DNA of 64,000 nt from Lacinutrix neustonica (GTDB taxonomy: Bacteria; Bacteroidota; Bacteroidia; Flavobacteriales; Flavobacteriaceae). The notes below the pieces were generated by a model. The model did no database searches. It was not told the DNA's origin and worked only from the letters and a program-made list of their open reading frames with translations. Below are positions 31,187 through 42,460 of the stretch, piece by piece (position 1 is the stretch's first letter; every line of letters begins with the position of its first letter). A program made the position numbers and the translations under genes. Location of the stretch: contig NZ_CP113088.1 in assembly GCF_026625145.1 (NCBI RefSeq), positions 3,203,501 to 3,267,500 of the forward strand, given 5' to 3'.

Positions 31187-33968
31187 ATGCGCCAAATATT
31201 ATTACTTGCGACACTATTATGTGTCTCTTTATCATTTTCTCAAGCCAAAGAATTCAAAGTAACAGGTAAATTAATCGATGAGGTAGACAACGTACCTCTA
31301 GAAGCTGCAACAATCTATTTGCAGCGTGTCAAAGATAGTTCGTTAGTAACTTATACCATTTCTGATAGAAACGGTGTATTTTCTTTAAAAGGTGAAACAG
31401 CAGATGCCGACTTAAACCTCTTTGTTTCTTACGTTGGCTATAAAACATTTTTCAAGGCTTTGAAAATGGATAAAGGCGAATTTAATCTTGGCACCATTGC
31501 ATTAGAAGTTAATTCTAATGTGTTGGGTGAGATAGTATTACAATCTACTGCACCGGTAACCATTAAAAAAGATACTTTAGAGTTCAATGTGAGTTCCTTT
31601 AAAACGCGTAAAGATGCCAACGTTGAAGATTTATTAAAGGCACTACCAGGTGTTGAAATAGATGCAGAAGGAAAAATTACAGTTAATGGTAAAGAGGTTA
31701 ACAAAATTTTGGTGAATGGTAAGCCCTTCTTTGGGAATGACCCTACGATTACCACAAAAAATTTAACTAAAGATATCATTGAGAAAATTCAGATTGTGGA
31801 TACAAAAACCAAATCTGAAGCCTTTACAGGTGAGGTTGGGGATAAAGAAAATAAGACCATTAATTTAACCATTAAGGAAGAAAATAATAAAGGGGTTTTT
31901 GGTAGAGTTTCTGCCGGGGCTGGAACTAATGAGCGCTATGAATTTGCGGGGATGTTAAACGTTTTTGATAACGACCAACGCATAAGCGTACTTGCAGGAG
32001 GGAATAATACCAATTCACCGGGCTTTAGTTTTGGTGAGATTTCAAAAATGTTCGGTAGAGGCGGCGGCATGAATTTTAATAGTAATGGGTCGTTTTCTAT
32101 TGGAGGCCGATCCTTTGGAGGAGGAGAGGGCATTACAACCTCACAAAATGCGGGTGTTAATTATGCCGATAAAATAGGGGAGTTTACAGACGTTTCCGGA
32201 GATTATTTTTTTGCGTCAAGTAGTTCAGGAAACGAGTCGGCTTCTCAAAGAGAAACCATATTGTCTGATTCTCGTTTTTTTACTAATTCGAATACGCAGT
32301 CAGTTAATGATACAGAGAGTCACCAAGCTAATTTAGAGTTTGAAATTGAAATGGATTCAACCCTGCAAATTAATATAGTACCTTCGTTTAGTTATTCCTC
32401 ATCAAATACGATCTTTAACAATAACATAGAGACTTTGGATGGTGAACGTGGTTTGACCAATCAATCTTCTGTTGGGTCTAACGTGGAGAGTTTTGCTAAA
32501 GAATTTTCTAACGAAATCAGTGTTACAAAACGTTTTGGCAGTAAAGGGTCTTTTCTGCGTTTAGAATTAAAAAATAACACCAGTCAAGATGAAAAAGAAG
32601 ATTTTTTAAATTCAGTGACAGAAATTTTTGGTGCCTCTCCTGAAACGATAAACAGAGATCAACTCACAATAGGCGATAATGCAAGGAACGGATTGAGTTC
32701 TGAAATAACCTACCGACTACCTATACTACCAAATAAGTTATTCGTTAATTTTGAATATGAGTATGCATTAAGTCAAGACGAAAATAGACAAAGCACTTTC
32801 GATTTTAATACAACCGATCAAAACTTTACAGATTTTAACGTCGATTTAAGTACCGATTTTGAGTATACAGATGCTCAGGTGATTCCGGGAATTGGTTTGA
32901 CGTATAGAGGCGAAAAATGGTCCACGCGTTTTAACCTAAGTTATAATTTTAGAACCCTAAAAAACGAAGACTTATTGAGGCCTCAGTTTAATGTAGAGCG
33001 CGATTTTAAAAATATTCAAATGCGTTACAACCTTAACTATCGTTTTAGTCCAAAATCCTCCATTTACATGGGTTATAGGTTAAGTAATGACACACCGCCG
33101 TTAAGACAGTTACAGGCGTTTGCCGATGTTTCCAACCCATTAAACACCGTGACGGGTAACTCTAACTTAGAGCCGTCAAACAGGCATTTCCTTTACGCCG
33201 GTTATAATGGTTTCGATTGGCAAAAAAGAACAGGCGTTTATGCAAATATAAGTGCAAATGTGACGAACAATCAAATTGTATCTAAAACGATTGTCGATCC
33301 TGAAACCTTAAAAAGAACAACCACTTATGTCAATGTTAATGGCAATTATAATTTTGGTGTGTCTCGGAAATTATAGTAAAAAATTTAAAATAGATTCGCT
33401 TAGAAATGTTAAGATGAATATTGGCGGCTCTACTAATTTCTCTAAAAATATAAACTTTAATAATGAGGTACAATACGCGAGTAAGGTGACCTCCTTGTCA
33501 CCAAATGTTGGTGTTGATTTTATATGGGATAAGGTATTTGAATTTAAACCCTATTATAGAATAACGTTTACTAATAATGCTTATGATATTAATGCGTTTG
33601 AAGACAGAACGTTTACTAGACATGCGGCTGGGTTAAGAACCGCTACTTTTATGCCTAAAAAACTAGAATGGCGTAATGATATTAGTTTTAACTATAATCC
33701 TGATGTGGCCCAGGGGTTTCAAAATACCGCTTGGTTACGGAACTCGACATTGGCCTATTCGGTGCTAAAAGACCAAGGTGCAATTACCCTAAAAGTGTAT
33801 GATTTGTTAAATCAAAACACCAATGCTATTCGTAATGCTACACAAGATTATATTGAGGATTCTCAAAGTATTGTTTTAAAGCAGTATTTTATGCTAAGTC
33901 TTAGCTGGAAGTTTAATAGCCTTGGGTCTAAAGGAGAAAGTAATGATCGCAACATGTGGATTCATTAA
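31187..33968 (+). CDS. Outer membrane beta-barrel protein with carboxypeptidase-like N-domain (frameshifted)
   Basis: Fragments 31187-33376 and 33327-33968 join after removal of an inserted T at 33364 (GTCTCGGAAAT, repair GTCCGGAAAT), giving NFGVSGNYSKKFKIDSLRN; the repaired length is ~927 aa. A signal peptide (LLLATLLCVSLSFSQA), a carboxypeptidase-regulatory-like beta sandwich (KVTGKLIDEVDNVPLEAATI), a plug-like segment (DANVEDLLKALPGVEIDAEGK, then VNKILVNGKPFFGND) and a long beta-barrel follow. This is the TonB-receptor-like outer membrane beta-barrel family. The substrate is unknown. No SusD partner is adjacent. Confidence 0.88.
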
Positions 33969-34288
33969 TTGTAGCTCACAAAAGACATCTAATGCATTTC
34001 CAATGCTTTTGTAATAAAGAGCTACTTCAAACTTTGGGATGTAATATAGTGTGCGAAATAGATTGTTTATAGAATCAAGAAATTGTTTTTCTATTTCGTA
34101 GCCAATGGCTACAGTGTCTTGTCTGTGTTAAAGTGAAATGTAAATTTAAGGCTTCTTTTTTTTTGCTGAAACCTTGTTTGAAGCTATTTATGTCGCGTGA
34201 TTCATGGCGTTTTCAAAGTTAGGTTTCGCTGTGGAGTAATTAAGGATGAACGATTAAAAATTGAAGCCTAAGGCTTGTAAGCGAATAC
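33969..34288. other. Intergenic region, 320 bases
   Basis: It lies between the convergent beta-barrel and TPM genes. I see no ORF, RNA gene or clear terminator in it. Confidence 0.3.
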
Positions 34289-35144
34289 TTACCAACCACC
34301 GGAAGCACCACCGCCTCCAAATCCACCACCACCAAAGCCGCCACCAAAGCCGCCACTAGAGCCACCTCCGAAACCTCCGGAGCCACTGCTGTAGCCCCCA
34401 CGGCCAATATTACTTAAAATAATAGCTTGTAAAATGCTGCCTGCTACAGAACGTTTCCTTAAGCCACGACCATTATTACCTCCACTTCGTCTGTTTTTAG
34501 CAATAGAAATTAGGATAATAATGAAAACTATAAACAGAAAAAAGAAGACACCGAGATGGAGCCCCGTTAGGACTCGACGTTCTACTGCCCTGGTATTCGC
34601 CTTGCATGACTTCAAAAATAGCGTCTGCACCACGGTTGAGTCCACCGTAGTAATCGTTTTGTTTAAAATAAGGGATGATGTCACGTTCTATAATTCGACG
34701 AGACATAGCATCGGTTAATAAATGTTCTGTACCATACCCTGCATTAATACCAATCTTTCTGTCGTCTTTAGCCAGGAGTATAAAGATGCCATTATCTTTG
34801 TCTTTATCTCCAATACCCCATTTTTGAGCCCATTCAGTTCCTAAATAGTTGATGTATTCTCCATTGGTAGAATTAATAATGGCAACTACAATCTGTGTTG
34901 ATGTTGTATCAGAATATTTTATTAGCTTATCCTCAAGGGTGTTCTTTTGGGTTTTAGAAAGCAAATTGATATAATCATAGACACTCGTTTGACGGCCACC
35001 TGCTTTTGAAGGTTTAGCTGGAATATCAAATTGAGCAAAGGAGAAGTGACTACACAAGAAGAAGCATCCTGTTATTAAAACGGGTGCCCATTTTTTAAGC
35101 GCGATTAAAATCTGAAAACTGCGACTAAAGCCTGATTTTTTCAT
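34289..35144 (-). CDS. TPM domain protein with Gly-rich tail (YgcG-like, frameshifted)
   Basis: A signal peptide (VLITGCFFLCSHFSFAQ) is followed by a TPM domain (VYDYINLLSKTQKNTLEDKL...TQIVVAIINSTNGEYINYLGTEWAQKWGIG), a membrane helix (SSFFLFIVFIIILISIA) and a Gly/Ser-rich C-terminal tail (GGFGGGSSGGFGGG). The plus-strand base missing at 34553 (CACCGAGATGG, repair CACCGGAGATGG) restores PSPVSSFFLFI, joining the two pieces into ~285 aa. TPM proteins act in the envelope, some as phosphatases or in photosystem/cytochrome upkeep; here the role is unknown. Start ATG overlaps the previous TPM gene's stop. Confidence 0.85.
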
Positions 35145-35585
35145 CCTTTCGATAGGGTATTAGGTAATTCGTCGGTATCCGTCGCTTTATATGGGAAATA
35201 AGTCTTTAATTGTTGTCCCGCTGATAAAATACCATCAACCGAGACCTTGTTTGAAATGGCCTTGTTTAAAATGGGCTTGAATGGTGCTTTTTGTTTCATC
35301 CCAAAACGTATCAGAAACAACGGCATTAATGCCTTTATCCCCATAAATAGCAAAAGCTTTATCTTGAACAGCAACGTAAATTAAAACCGCATTATGCAGT
35401 TCAGTATTATGCATCTTTAACATAGAAAACACTTCTAATGCGCGCACGTCAATGGGCGCATTAGAAGTGTTTTCAATATGTACACGAATTTCACCGGAGG
35501 TATGGTCTTCTGCTTCGCGTATGGCTGCGACGACCTCTTGCTCTTCAATAGTGGTTAAAAATGCTTCAACGGGATTATGTGCCAT
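35141..35585 (-). CDS. TPM domain protein (frameshifted)
   Basis: The start at 35585 (MAHNPVEAFLTTIEEQEVV) is chosen because it lies 1 base after the LemA stop; the longer upstream frame overlaps LemA. The TPM domain has GEIRVHIENTS...ALEVFSMLKMHNTELHNAVLIYVAVQDKAFAIYGDKGI. An inserted A at 35242 (plus strand AACCGAGACC, repair AACCGGACC) breaks it; the repair reads HFKQGPVDGILSAGQQLKTYFP. No signal peptide, so cytoplasmic or membrane-attached. Its stop overlaps the next TPM gene's ATG by 4 bases, so lemA-TPM-TPM form one operon. Confidence 0.88.
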
Positions 35586-35586
35586 T

Positions 35587-36174
35587 TTATTCAAAATCAA
35601 AATCGACGTCAGGCGCTTTTTCGCTACCTTCATCAGATTCAAAATAGACTCTTTTATCGAAGCCAAAGAGACCGGCTAAAAGATTGTTTGGGAATTTCCG
35701 AATATGTTCATTATAGGGTTTTACAGCCATATTAAAACGATTTCTCGCGACCATAATCCTATTTTCAGTGCCTTCCAATTGAGACTGTAATTCTAAGAAA
35801 TTTTGATTCGCTTTTAATTCGGGATACCGTTCAACAGTAACTAAAAGTCTAGAGAGCGCACTCGTCACATTGCCTTGAGCTTTGTTGTACTCTTGTAATT
35901 GCTCAGGGGTGATATTTGAAGGGTCAATATTTACAGCGGTCGCTTTCGCTCCGGCGTTAATGACAGATTCTAAAGTGCCTTTTTCAAAATCGGCCGCCCC
36001 TTGAACGGTTTTTACTAAGTTACCAATAAGGTCATTTCTTCTCTGGTATGAGCTTTCGACTTGACCCCAAGCTTCATTTACATTTTCATCTAATTTAATA
36101 GTTGAGTTGTATACTTTCATTCCAAATAGCGCAAAAAGGGCTACTAATAATATAGGTACTATCCATTTTTTCAT
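35587..36174 (-). CDS. lemA: LemA family protein
   Basis: 195 aa with one N-terminal membrane helix (VPILLVALFALFGMKV) followed by the conserved LemA helical core (NVNEAWGQVESSYQRRNDLIGNLVKTVQGAA...LLVTVERYPELKANQNFLELQSQLEGTENRI). The C-terminal tail is acidic (DEGSEKAPDVDFDFE). LemA proteins are periplasmic-side helical membrane proteins of unclear role. It heads the lemA-TPM-TPM operon. Confidence 0.96.
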   Translation of the reverse strand: MKKWIVPILLVALFALFGMKVYNSTIKLDENVNEAWGQVESSYQRRNDLIGNLVKTVQGAADFEKGTLESVINAGAKATAVNIDPSNITPEQLQEYNKAQGNVTSALSRLLVTVERYPELKANQNFLELQSQLEGTENRIMVARNRFNMAVKPYNEHIRKFPNNLLAGLFGFDKRVYFESDEGSEKAPDVDFDFE

Positions 36175-36186
36175 AATATGTAGTAT

Positions 36187-36509
36187 TTAGAGTTGATCTT
36201 TTAATTTTATAAGTTGCGCTTTTACACCTTCCAATTTACTAATAATTTCAAAATTACTAAGGCTTTTCTTCTTTTCTTCTTTTAAATGTACTTTTGCGCC
36301 TTCTAAAGTAAACCCCCGTTCTTTAACTAAATGGTAGATAAACTTAAGATTATTGATGTCTTCGGGAGTAAACTTACGGTTCCCTTTAGCATTTTTTTTG
36401 GCTTTAAAATATCAAATTCTTTTTCCCAAAAGCGAATTAAAGAGGTGTTGACTTGGAAAGCTTTAGCAACCTCTCCAATAGAATAATAACGTTTTTCTCG
36501 GAAGCTCAA
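36187..36509 (-). CDS. MerR family transcriptional regulator (homopolymer frameshift)
   Basis: 107 aa after repair. The N-terminal winged helix is EKRYYSIGEVAKAFQVNTSLIRFWEKEFDIL. The frame is lost in a run of eight T (plus strand, ~36392-36399). With nine bases it reads LKPKKNAKGNRKFTPEDINNL and then a coiled-coil tail ending LIKLKDQL. The lesion is a homopolymer, not CCGG. It is a short MerR protein of the flavobacterial type next to a M23 peptidase gene (6 bases away). The effector and target are unknown. Confidence 0.85.
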
Positions 36510-36515
36510 TTTGCA

Positions 36516-37488
36516 TTAATCTAATGATTGGTTTTCTAATGACGAACGGTCCAGCAACTTACTAAACTCTTCGGCAGTTAAACTGCCGTAATAGAAGTTT
36601 ATAGGGTTTATGCGATCGCCATCTTTAAAAATTTCATAGTGTAAATGTGGGGCTTCAGAGCGTCCTGTGCTCCCAACAAACCCAATTAAATCACCCCGTT
36701 TTACTTTTTGGTTTTTACCAACATTATACTTGTACAGGTGGGCATATAATGAGACATAGCCATAACCATGATCTATACGTATGTGGTTTCCATAGCCGGA
36801 TGAATTACTGTCTGCTCGTAAAATAACACCATCACCAGCAGCATAAATAGGAGTGCCTCGAGGTGCGGTAAAGTCCATACCCCAATGCATTTTTCTAGTT
36901 TTATTAAAAGGGTCTGTTCGTATACCATACCCCGAAGCCATACGTGTCAAATCTTCATTGGTCACGGGTTGTATCGCTGGAATAGAGGCTAATAATTTTT
37001 CTTTTTCTTCAGCTAAAATCGCAATTTCATCTAAAGATTTAGACTGAACAACGATACGTTTTTGTAAAATATCTATCCGTTTATTACTTTCAATGATAAG
37101 TTTTGAATTATTGAAACCTTCAAAAGTTCTGTATCTATTGATGCCGCCATATCCCGCTTTACGCTGTTCTTCTCGGTATGGGATTTGATTCAAAATATAA
37201 ACGATAAATATTGTTATCACGATCTTCTACATTCGCCAAAACGGCTTCGGCTTCCTCCATTTTTTTATTAAGTAAATCAAACTGTAACTCCATATTACTT
37301 AATTCGCGCTTTAAGGCTTTTTCTTTAGGGGATTCTAAAAATTGGCTAGCGATAAAAACAGTGAGTATAGCAAATAGAGCTGTGGAGAATAAAAACGCAA
37401 TGATGTATTTAAACGTGCGACGCTTTTTACGTGTTATTTTGCGATACGACAGCGTATCTGAATCATAATAATATTTTACCTTACTCAT
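36516..37488 (-). CDS. M23 family metallopeptidase (frameshifted)
   Basis: ~323 aa after repair. A basic N-terminus, then one membrane helix (YIIAFLFSTALFAILTVFIASQF) and a coiled coil (KALKRELSNMELQFDLLNKKMEEAEAV). The C-terminal LytM/M23 peptidase domain has the zinc ligands HWGMDFTAPRGTPI (HxxxD) and HLHYEI (HxH). An inserted T at 37173 (plus strand TTCTCGGTA, repair TTCCGGTA) splits the gene; the repair gives SNPIPEEQRKAGYGG. It probably cleaves cell-wall cross-bridges or regulates such enzymes. It is divergent from alaS, as in many Flavobacteria. Confidence 0.92.
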
Positions 37489-37709
37489 TATCTAATTTAT
37501 ACTATTTTTGCAGTTAAATGTAGCTTAAAAAAGTAGCAACATGAATCAAAAACGTAAAACAAATATATAAATTGTTTTTTAACGCTCAAGTTTAGTAAAA
37601 CAAGATTATTAACAATAAGCTTTGAAACGCTTTAGAACAATAAGGTTTGCCTGAATTTAAATGTTCACTGCGCCTTTCATTTAACCCATAAAATAAAGAC
37701 ACATAATAG

Positions 37710-40322
37710 ATGAAATCTCAAGATATTCGCTCAACATTTTTAAGTTTTTTCGAAAAAAAGAAACATAGTATCGTCCCTTCTGCTTCCATGGTTTTAAAGG
37801 ATGATCCTACTTTAATGTTTGTAAATTCCGGTATGGCTCCATTTAAAGAATTCTTTTTAGGAAATGCGCAACCAAAAAACACACGATTGACAGACTCTCA
37901 AAAATGCTTGCGTGTTTCAGGAAAACATAACGATTTAGAGGAAGTGGGATACGATACCTACCACCATACCTTATTCGAAATGTTAGGCAATTGGTCCTTT
38001 GGTGATTACTTTAAAACGGAAGCAATCGCATGGGCTTGGGAACTTCTTACAGAAGTTTACAAAATCGATAAGGATATCCTCTATGTCACGGTGTTTGAAG
38101 GGAGTGATGATGCAGATAATCTTAAAATAGATACTGAAGCGTATGATATATGGAAACAATACATCGCTGAGGACCGTATTTTAAAAGGAAATAAAAAAGA
38201 CAATTTACGGGAAATGGGAGAGCAGGGGCCTTGTGGACCGTGTAGTGAAATTCACGTAGATATTCGTACACCGGAAGAAAAAGCCTTGATTCCAGGAAAA
38301 GACTTGGTGAATATGGACCATCCACAAGTGGTGGAAATCGGAATTTGGTATTCATGCAATACAACCGAAAAGCCGATGGTTCTCTAGAAAATCTTCCCAA
38401 TAAGCATATTGATACGGGAATGGGCTTTGAACGTTTGTGTATGGTGTTGCAAGACGTAAAGTCCAACTACGATACCGATGTTTTTACACCTATTATACGT
38501 GAAATTGAAACCATCACGGACAAAAACTATGGGCAAGACGAAAAAATAGATATCGCCATTCGTGTGATTAGTGATCATGTGCGTGCTGTTGCATTTTCTA
38601 TAGCCGATGGACAATTACCTAGTAATACGGGTGCTGGTTATGTTATTAGAAGGATCTTACGCCGTGCCGTGCGCTATGGGTTTACTTTTTTGGATAAAAA
38701 AGAACCTTTTATATATCGCTTAGTAGATGTTTTGTCCAAAAAGATGGGCGCTGCATTTCGAATTAAAGTCACAGAAACAATTGATTGAAAATGTAATTAA
38801 AGAAGAGGAGGCTTCTTTTTTACGAACCTTAGATCAGGGGTTGCTGTTGTTGGATCGTATTGTTGAAACCACAAAGGGCAAACAAGTTTTAGGCGCGAAA
38901 GTTTTTGAATTAAAAGATACTTATGGTTTTCCGAGAAGATTTAACAGAGCTTATTCTTCGTGAAAAAGGGTTCACTTATAATGTAGAGGAGTTTAATGCA
39001 GAGCTTGAAAAGCAAAAGCGTAGAGGGAGGGCGTCTTCTGCTTTAAAATCTGAGGATTGGACCGTTTTAGTAGAAGATGCAGAACAAGAATTTGTGGGGT
39101 ATGACACCTTAGAAGCACGCGTGAAGATTACACGATATAGAAAAGTAACCTCGAAAAAGGATGGTGAAATGTATCAATTAGTGTTCAGCTTAACACCCTT
39201 TTATGCAGAAGGAGGCGGGCAAGTTGGGGATAAGGGCTATTTAGAAGATGCACATGGTGACGTCGTGTATATCTTAGATACTAAGAAAGAAAATAATGTA
39301 ATCATTCATTTTACAAAAAACCTTCCTAAGTATTTAAACGAACCTTTAAAAGCTGTTGTAGATTCTAAACAGCGTTACAGAACGGAATGTAATCATACGG
39401 CAACACATTTATTGCATCAAGGCTTGCGTGAGGTTTTAGGGACCCATGTTGAGCAAAAGGGTAGTGCGGTGCACTCAAAATATTTACGTTTCGATTTTTC
39501 TCATTTCTCAAAAGTGACTGCTGAACAGTTGCAGGAAGTAGAAGATTTTGTGAATGCCGAATAGAAGGGAAATTACCTTTAGAAGAACACAGAAGCGTAC
39601 CTATGGAACAGGCGCTTGCAGATGGCGCACTCGCTTTATTTGGTGAGAAATATGGTGACGCCGTAAGAACCATTCGTTTTGGTCAATCTATGGAGTTGTG
39701 TGGAGGCACACACGTTAATAACACAGGAGATATTTGGCATTTTAAAATAGTCTCAGAAGGTGCTGTGGCTGCTGGTATTAGGCGAATTGAAGCGATTACT
39801 AATGACGCTGTAAAAGATTTTTACGTGGAAACGAGCACGACATTCTCTGAAATAAAAACATTGCTTAACAATACTAAGGACCCAAAAGAAGCGGTTTTGA
39901 AACTTCAAAATGAAAATAGTGATTTAAAAAAGCACATCGAAGGCTTGCTTAAGGATAAGGCTAAAAATATGAAAGGGGAATTGGCTAACAAGTTAACCGA
40001 GATTAATGGCGTTCAGTTTCTTGCTCAAAAAGTAGATTTAGATGCTGGTGGTATTAAAGATGTGGCTTTCGATTTAGGAAGTAAACATGACAATTTATTT
40101 CTGTTATTTGGCTCTGCTGTGGGAGACAAAGCCATGCTAACCTGTTATATTTCAAAAGAATTAGTAGCAGAACGCGATTTAAATGCAGGAACGGTTGTTA
40201 GAGAATTAGGAAAACTAATACATGGCGGCGGCGGTGGTCAACCCTTTTTCGCAACCGCAGGCGGAAAAAATCCAGCAGGTATTGAAGCGGCTTTAAATCA
40301 GGCTAAAAAGTACGTAGAATAA
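37710..40322 (+). CDS. alaS: Alanine-tRNA ligase (four frameshifts)
   Basis: ~870 aa after repair. It attaches alanine to tRNA-Ala. Class II catalytic core ([51 protein letters not shown]), editing domain ([41 protein letters not shown]) and a C-terminal DHHA1 domain ([18 protein letters not shown]) are all present. Lesions: 38340 (ATC-GGAATTT, T lost from ATCTGG), 38759 (TTTCGAATT, two bases lost from TTTCCGGAATT), 38934 (A inserted in CCGGAA) and 39559 (G or C lost, GCCGGAATA). An essential single-copy gene cannot be broken four times, so these are sequence errors. Confidence 0.95.
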
Positions 40323-40352
40323 AGTGTTTATGCGCTTTTTGTGGAATAACTT

Positions 40353-41318
40353 ATGAAACTACAAACCGAAATAAAAGTAAAAAAGCAAGAGCATAGTCAA
40401 ATAGATTATGACTCTAAGCTAGTGCTTTTAGGGTCGTGTTTTTCAGAAAATATCGGTACTAAACTCAGTTGTTTTAAATTTCAAAGCCTGTCCAATCCCT
40501 TCGGAATTTTATTTCATCCAAAAGCGATTGAAACCTTTGTTTTTAGGGCTGTTAGGGAAATGGAATACACCGAAGCGGATGTCTTTTTTCATAATGAACG
40601 TTGGCATTGTTACGATGCACATTCAAAATTAAGTGCTGTTTCTAAAGACGCATTAGTGATCGCTTTAAATTCTAATCTTCGGCTATTAAATAAGCAAATA
40701 AAGGAAGCCACTCATGTTATTATAACATTGGGTACTGCTTGGGTCTACAATTTAGTTGAATCGAATCAAACGGTCGCAAATTGTCATAAAGTCCCTCAAA
40801 AGCACTTCAATAAAAAATTGCTACTGGTCAAAGAAATCAGTAGTAGTTTAAAGAAAACGGAAGCGCTTATACATTCGGTAAATGAAAAAGTATCACTCAT
40901 TTTCACCGTATCGCCAGTAAGACATATTAAAGACGGATTTGTTGAGAACACTTTAAGTAAGGCGCATTTAATCACTGCCATACATCAATGTGTCAATCAA
41001 AGCCCGTCCAAACATGGGCTTCAAGTGTTCTATTTTCCCGCCTACGAAATTATGATGGACGAACTGCGTGAATATCGCTTTTACAATGCAGATATGCTAC
41101 ACCCTAACGATACAGCTATAGAATATATCCGGCAAAAGTTTCAAATGGCTTGGATGGATTCAAAAACCATGTTAGTAAGTAAAGCTGTTAGCGACATACA
41201 AAAAGGGTTGGCGCATAAACCATTTAATGAAGACTCTGTTGCCCATAAACGCTTTCCGGAAAACATAAAAATGAAACAAAAAGCACTGCAGTTGCAATTC
41301 CCAAGGCTTAAATTTTAA
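40353..41318 (+). CDS. GSCFA domain protein
   Basis: 321 aa, intact. It has the naming motif GSCFSENIG (residues ~27-35), a conserved DFGFSNPFGI-like segment (QSLSNPFGILFHP), TLGTAWVY and a C-terminal YFPAYEIMMDELREYRFYNADMLHPND block with the SGNH-like His-Asp. GSCFA proteins are SGNH-hydrolase-like proteins typical of Bacteroidota, with unknown substrate. It starts 30 bases after alaS, probably in the same transcript. Confidence 0.95.
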   Translation: MKLQTEIKVKKQEHSQIDYDSKLVLLGSCFSENIGTKLSCFKFQSLSNPFGILFHPKAIETFVFRAVREMEYTEADVFFHNERWHCYDAHSKLSAVSKDALVIALNSNLRLLNKQIKEATHVIITLGTAWVYNLVESNQTVANCHKVPQKHFNKKLLLVKEISSSLKKTEALIHSVNEKVSLIFTVSPVRHIKDGFVENTLSKAHLITAIHQCVNQSPSKHGLQVFYFPAYEIMMDELREYRFYNADMLHPNDTAIEYIRQKFQMAWMDSKTMLVSKAVSDIQKGLAHKPFNEDSVAHKRFPENIKMKQKALQLQFPRLKF

Positions 41319-41546
41319 TCAGTTTTATAAGGTAATACACACATTAAAAGCGTTCGTCTAACATAATGGGAATTTAAACGATTTTTCGCACTGTAAATCA
41401 ATTAATATTTTATCTTTATAAGGCTATTAATCATTTATATATTTAAAACATCAGTAACACGATTGTTAGTCATATTGACAGCTGTTTCTGGTGTTTTTTA
41501 TTTCTCTATTTTAATATTATTGCACTATTTTCTGTACATTTAGAAT

Positions 41547-42161
41547 ATGAGAAAAATACTTTTTGGTATCATTATAACGCTTGTCATTTTATTTGCTTTT
41601 AAACACTGTGCCAACAAAAATAAAGACAAAATTACACTTCAGGAGAACTCCGCATTAATTCAGGAATCGCTCAAAAATGTTGGGAAGTTGGTTGTTACAG
41701 AAGGGCATTTTAGTGAAGTTTTTACTTATAAAAACTCAAAAGCTATTTTTACAAATTATATTTCGGCTGAAAAAAAAGCATTGGTAGTGGTTAATGCGGA
41801 TGTTACCGTAGCATATGATTTAAGTAAATTGAAATACAAAATAGATGCGGAATCAAAAACGCTGACCTTATTAAGTATTCCTAAAGAAGAAATAAAAATC
41901 AGTCCCGATTTTGAATATTATGATATTCAAGCAGATTTTCTTAATCCTTTTGAAGCCAAGGATTACAATGCCATTAAGAAAACAGTAAACGCTTCCTTGA
42001 TGAAGAAAATAGAAGCTTCAGAATTAAAATCGAACGCAAAAAACAGATTGCTAAGTGAATTGTCAAAATTCTATATTCTTACCAATTCTTTAGGATGGAC
42101 ATTACAATATAACGCAACACCAATTACAGAACTCAATACGCTTCAAGATATAAAGTTATAA
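41547..42161 (+). CDS. DUF4230 domain protein
   Basis: 204 aa with one N-terminal membrane helix (ILFGIIITLVILFAFKHC). The periplasmic part follows the DUF4230 plan: VGKLVVTEGHFSEVFTYK, KALVVVNADVTVAYDLSKLKY, TLTLLSIPKEEIKISPDFEYYDIQ, and a helical C-terminus. Length normal. The function of the family is unknown. It overlaps the convergent rhodanese gene by 6 bases. Confidence 0.9.
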   Translation: MRKILFGIIITLVILFAFKHCANKNKDKITLQENSALIQESLKNVGKLVVTEGHFSEVFTYKNSKAIFTNYISAEKKALVVVNADVTVAYDLSKLKYKIDAESKTLTLLSIPKEEIKISPDFEYYDIQADFLNPFEAKDYNAIKKTVNASLMKKIEASELKSNAKNRLLSELSKFYILTNSLGWTLQYNATPITELNTLQDIKL

Positions 42162-42458
42162 AAGGGAGAGCTTAAGCCAACCGCCGCCATTGGTGGCTTC
42201 TATATTATTTAGATTTAAAAACTTAGCGGCTTTAGCAGAACGTACACCACTTTCACAACACGTAATAATAGGTTTGTTAAGTTTTTTCACCTCGTCAATT
42301 CGGGAATTCAATTCATTAAGTGGAATATGTAAAGCATTTTCAATATGGCCATTTTCCCATTCACGCGCCGTTCTAACGTCGAGAATGATGGCGTCATTAT
42401 CTAAAAAATCTTGAACTTGGCGTTTTTTTGAACCAAAAATAAAATCTAAAAATCCCAT
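42156..42458 (-). CDS. Rhodanese-like domain protein
   Basis: 100 aa. A single-domain rhodanese: ILDVRTAREWENGHIENALHIPLNEL and the active loop CCESGVRSAKAA with the catalytic Cys (residue ~68). It transfers sulfur from persulfide donors. It is 3 bases downstream of the aromatic amino acid hydroxylase gene on the same strand and is likely co-transcribed. Confidence 0.93.
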   Translation of the reverse strand: MGFLDFIFGSKKRQVQDFLDNDAIILDVRTAREWENGHIENALHIPLNELNSRIDEVKKLNKPIITCCESGVRSAKAAKFLNLNNIEATNGGGWLKLSLL

Positions 42459-42460
42459 AA

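Noticed and set aside
34434..34718. Plus-strand ORF opposite the TPM gene
   Set aside because: It is the antisense of the Gly-rich TPM tail and has no family signature.
37710..40322. alaS as a set of separate pseudogene fragments
   Set aside because: All domains are in order, the repaired protein is full length and alaS is essential; the breaks fit the CCGG error pattern.
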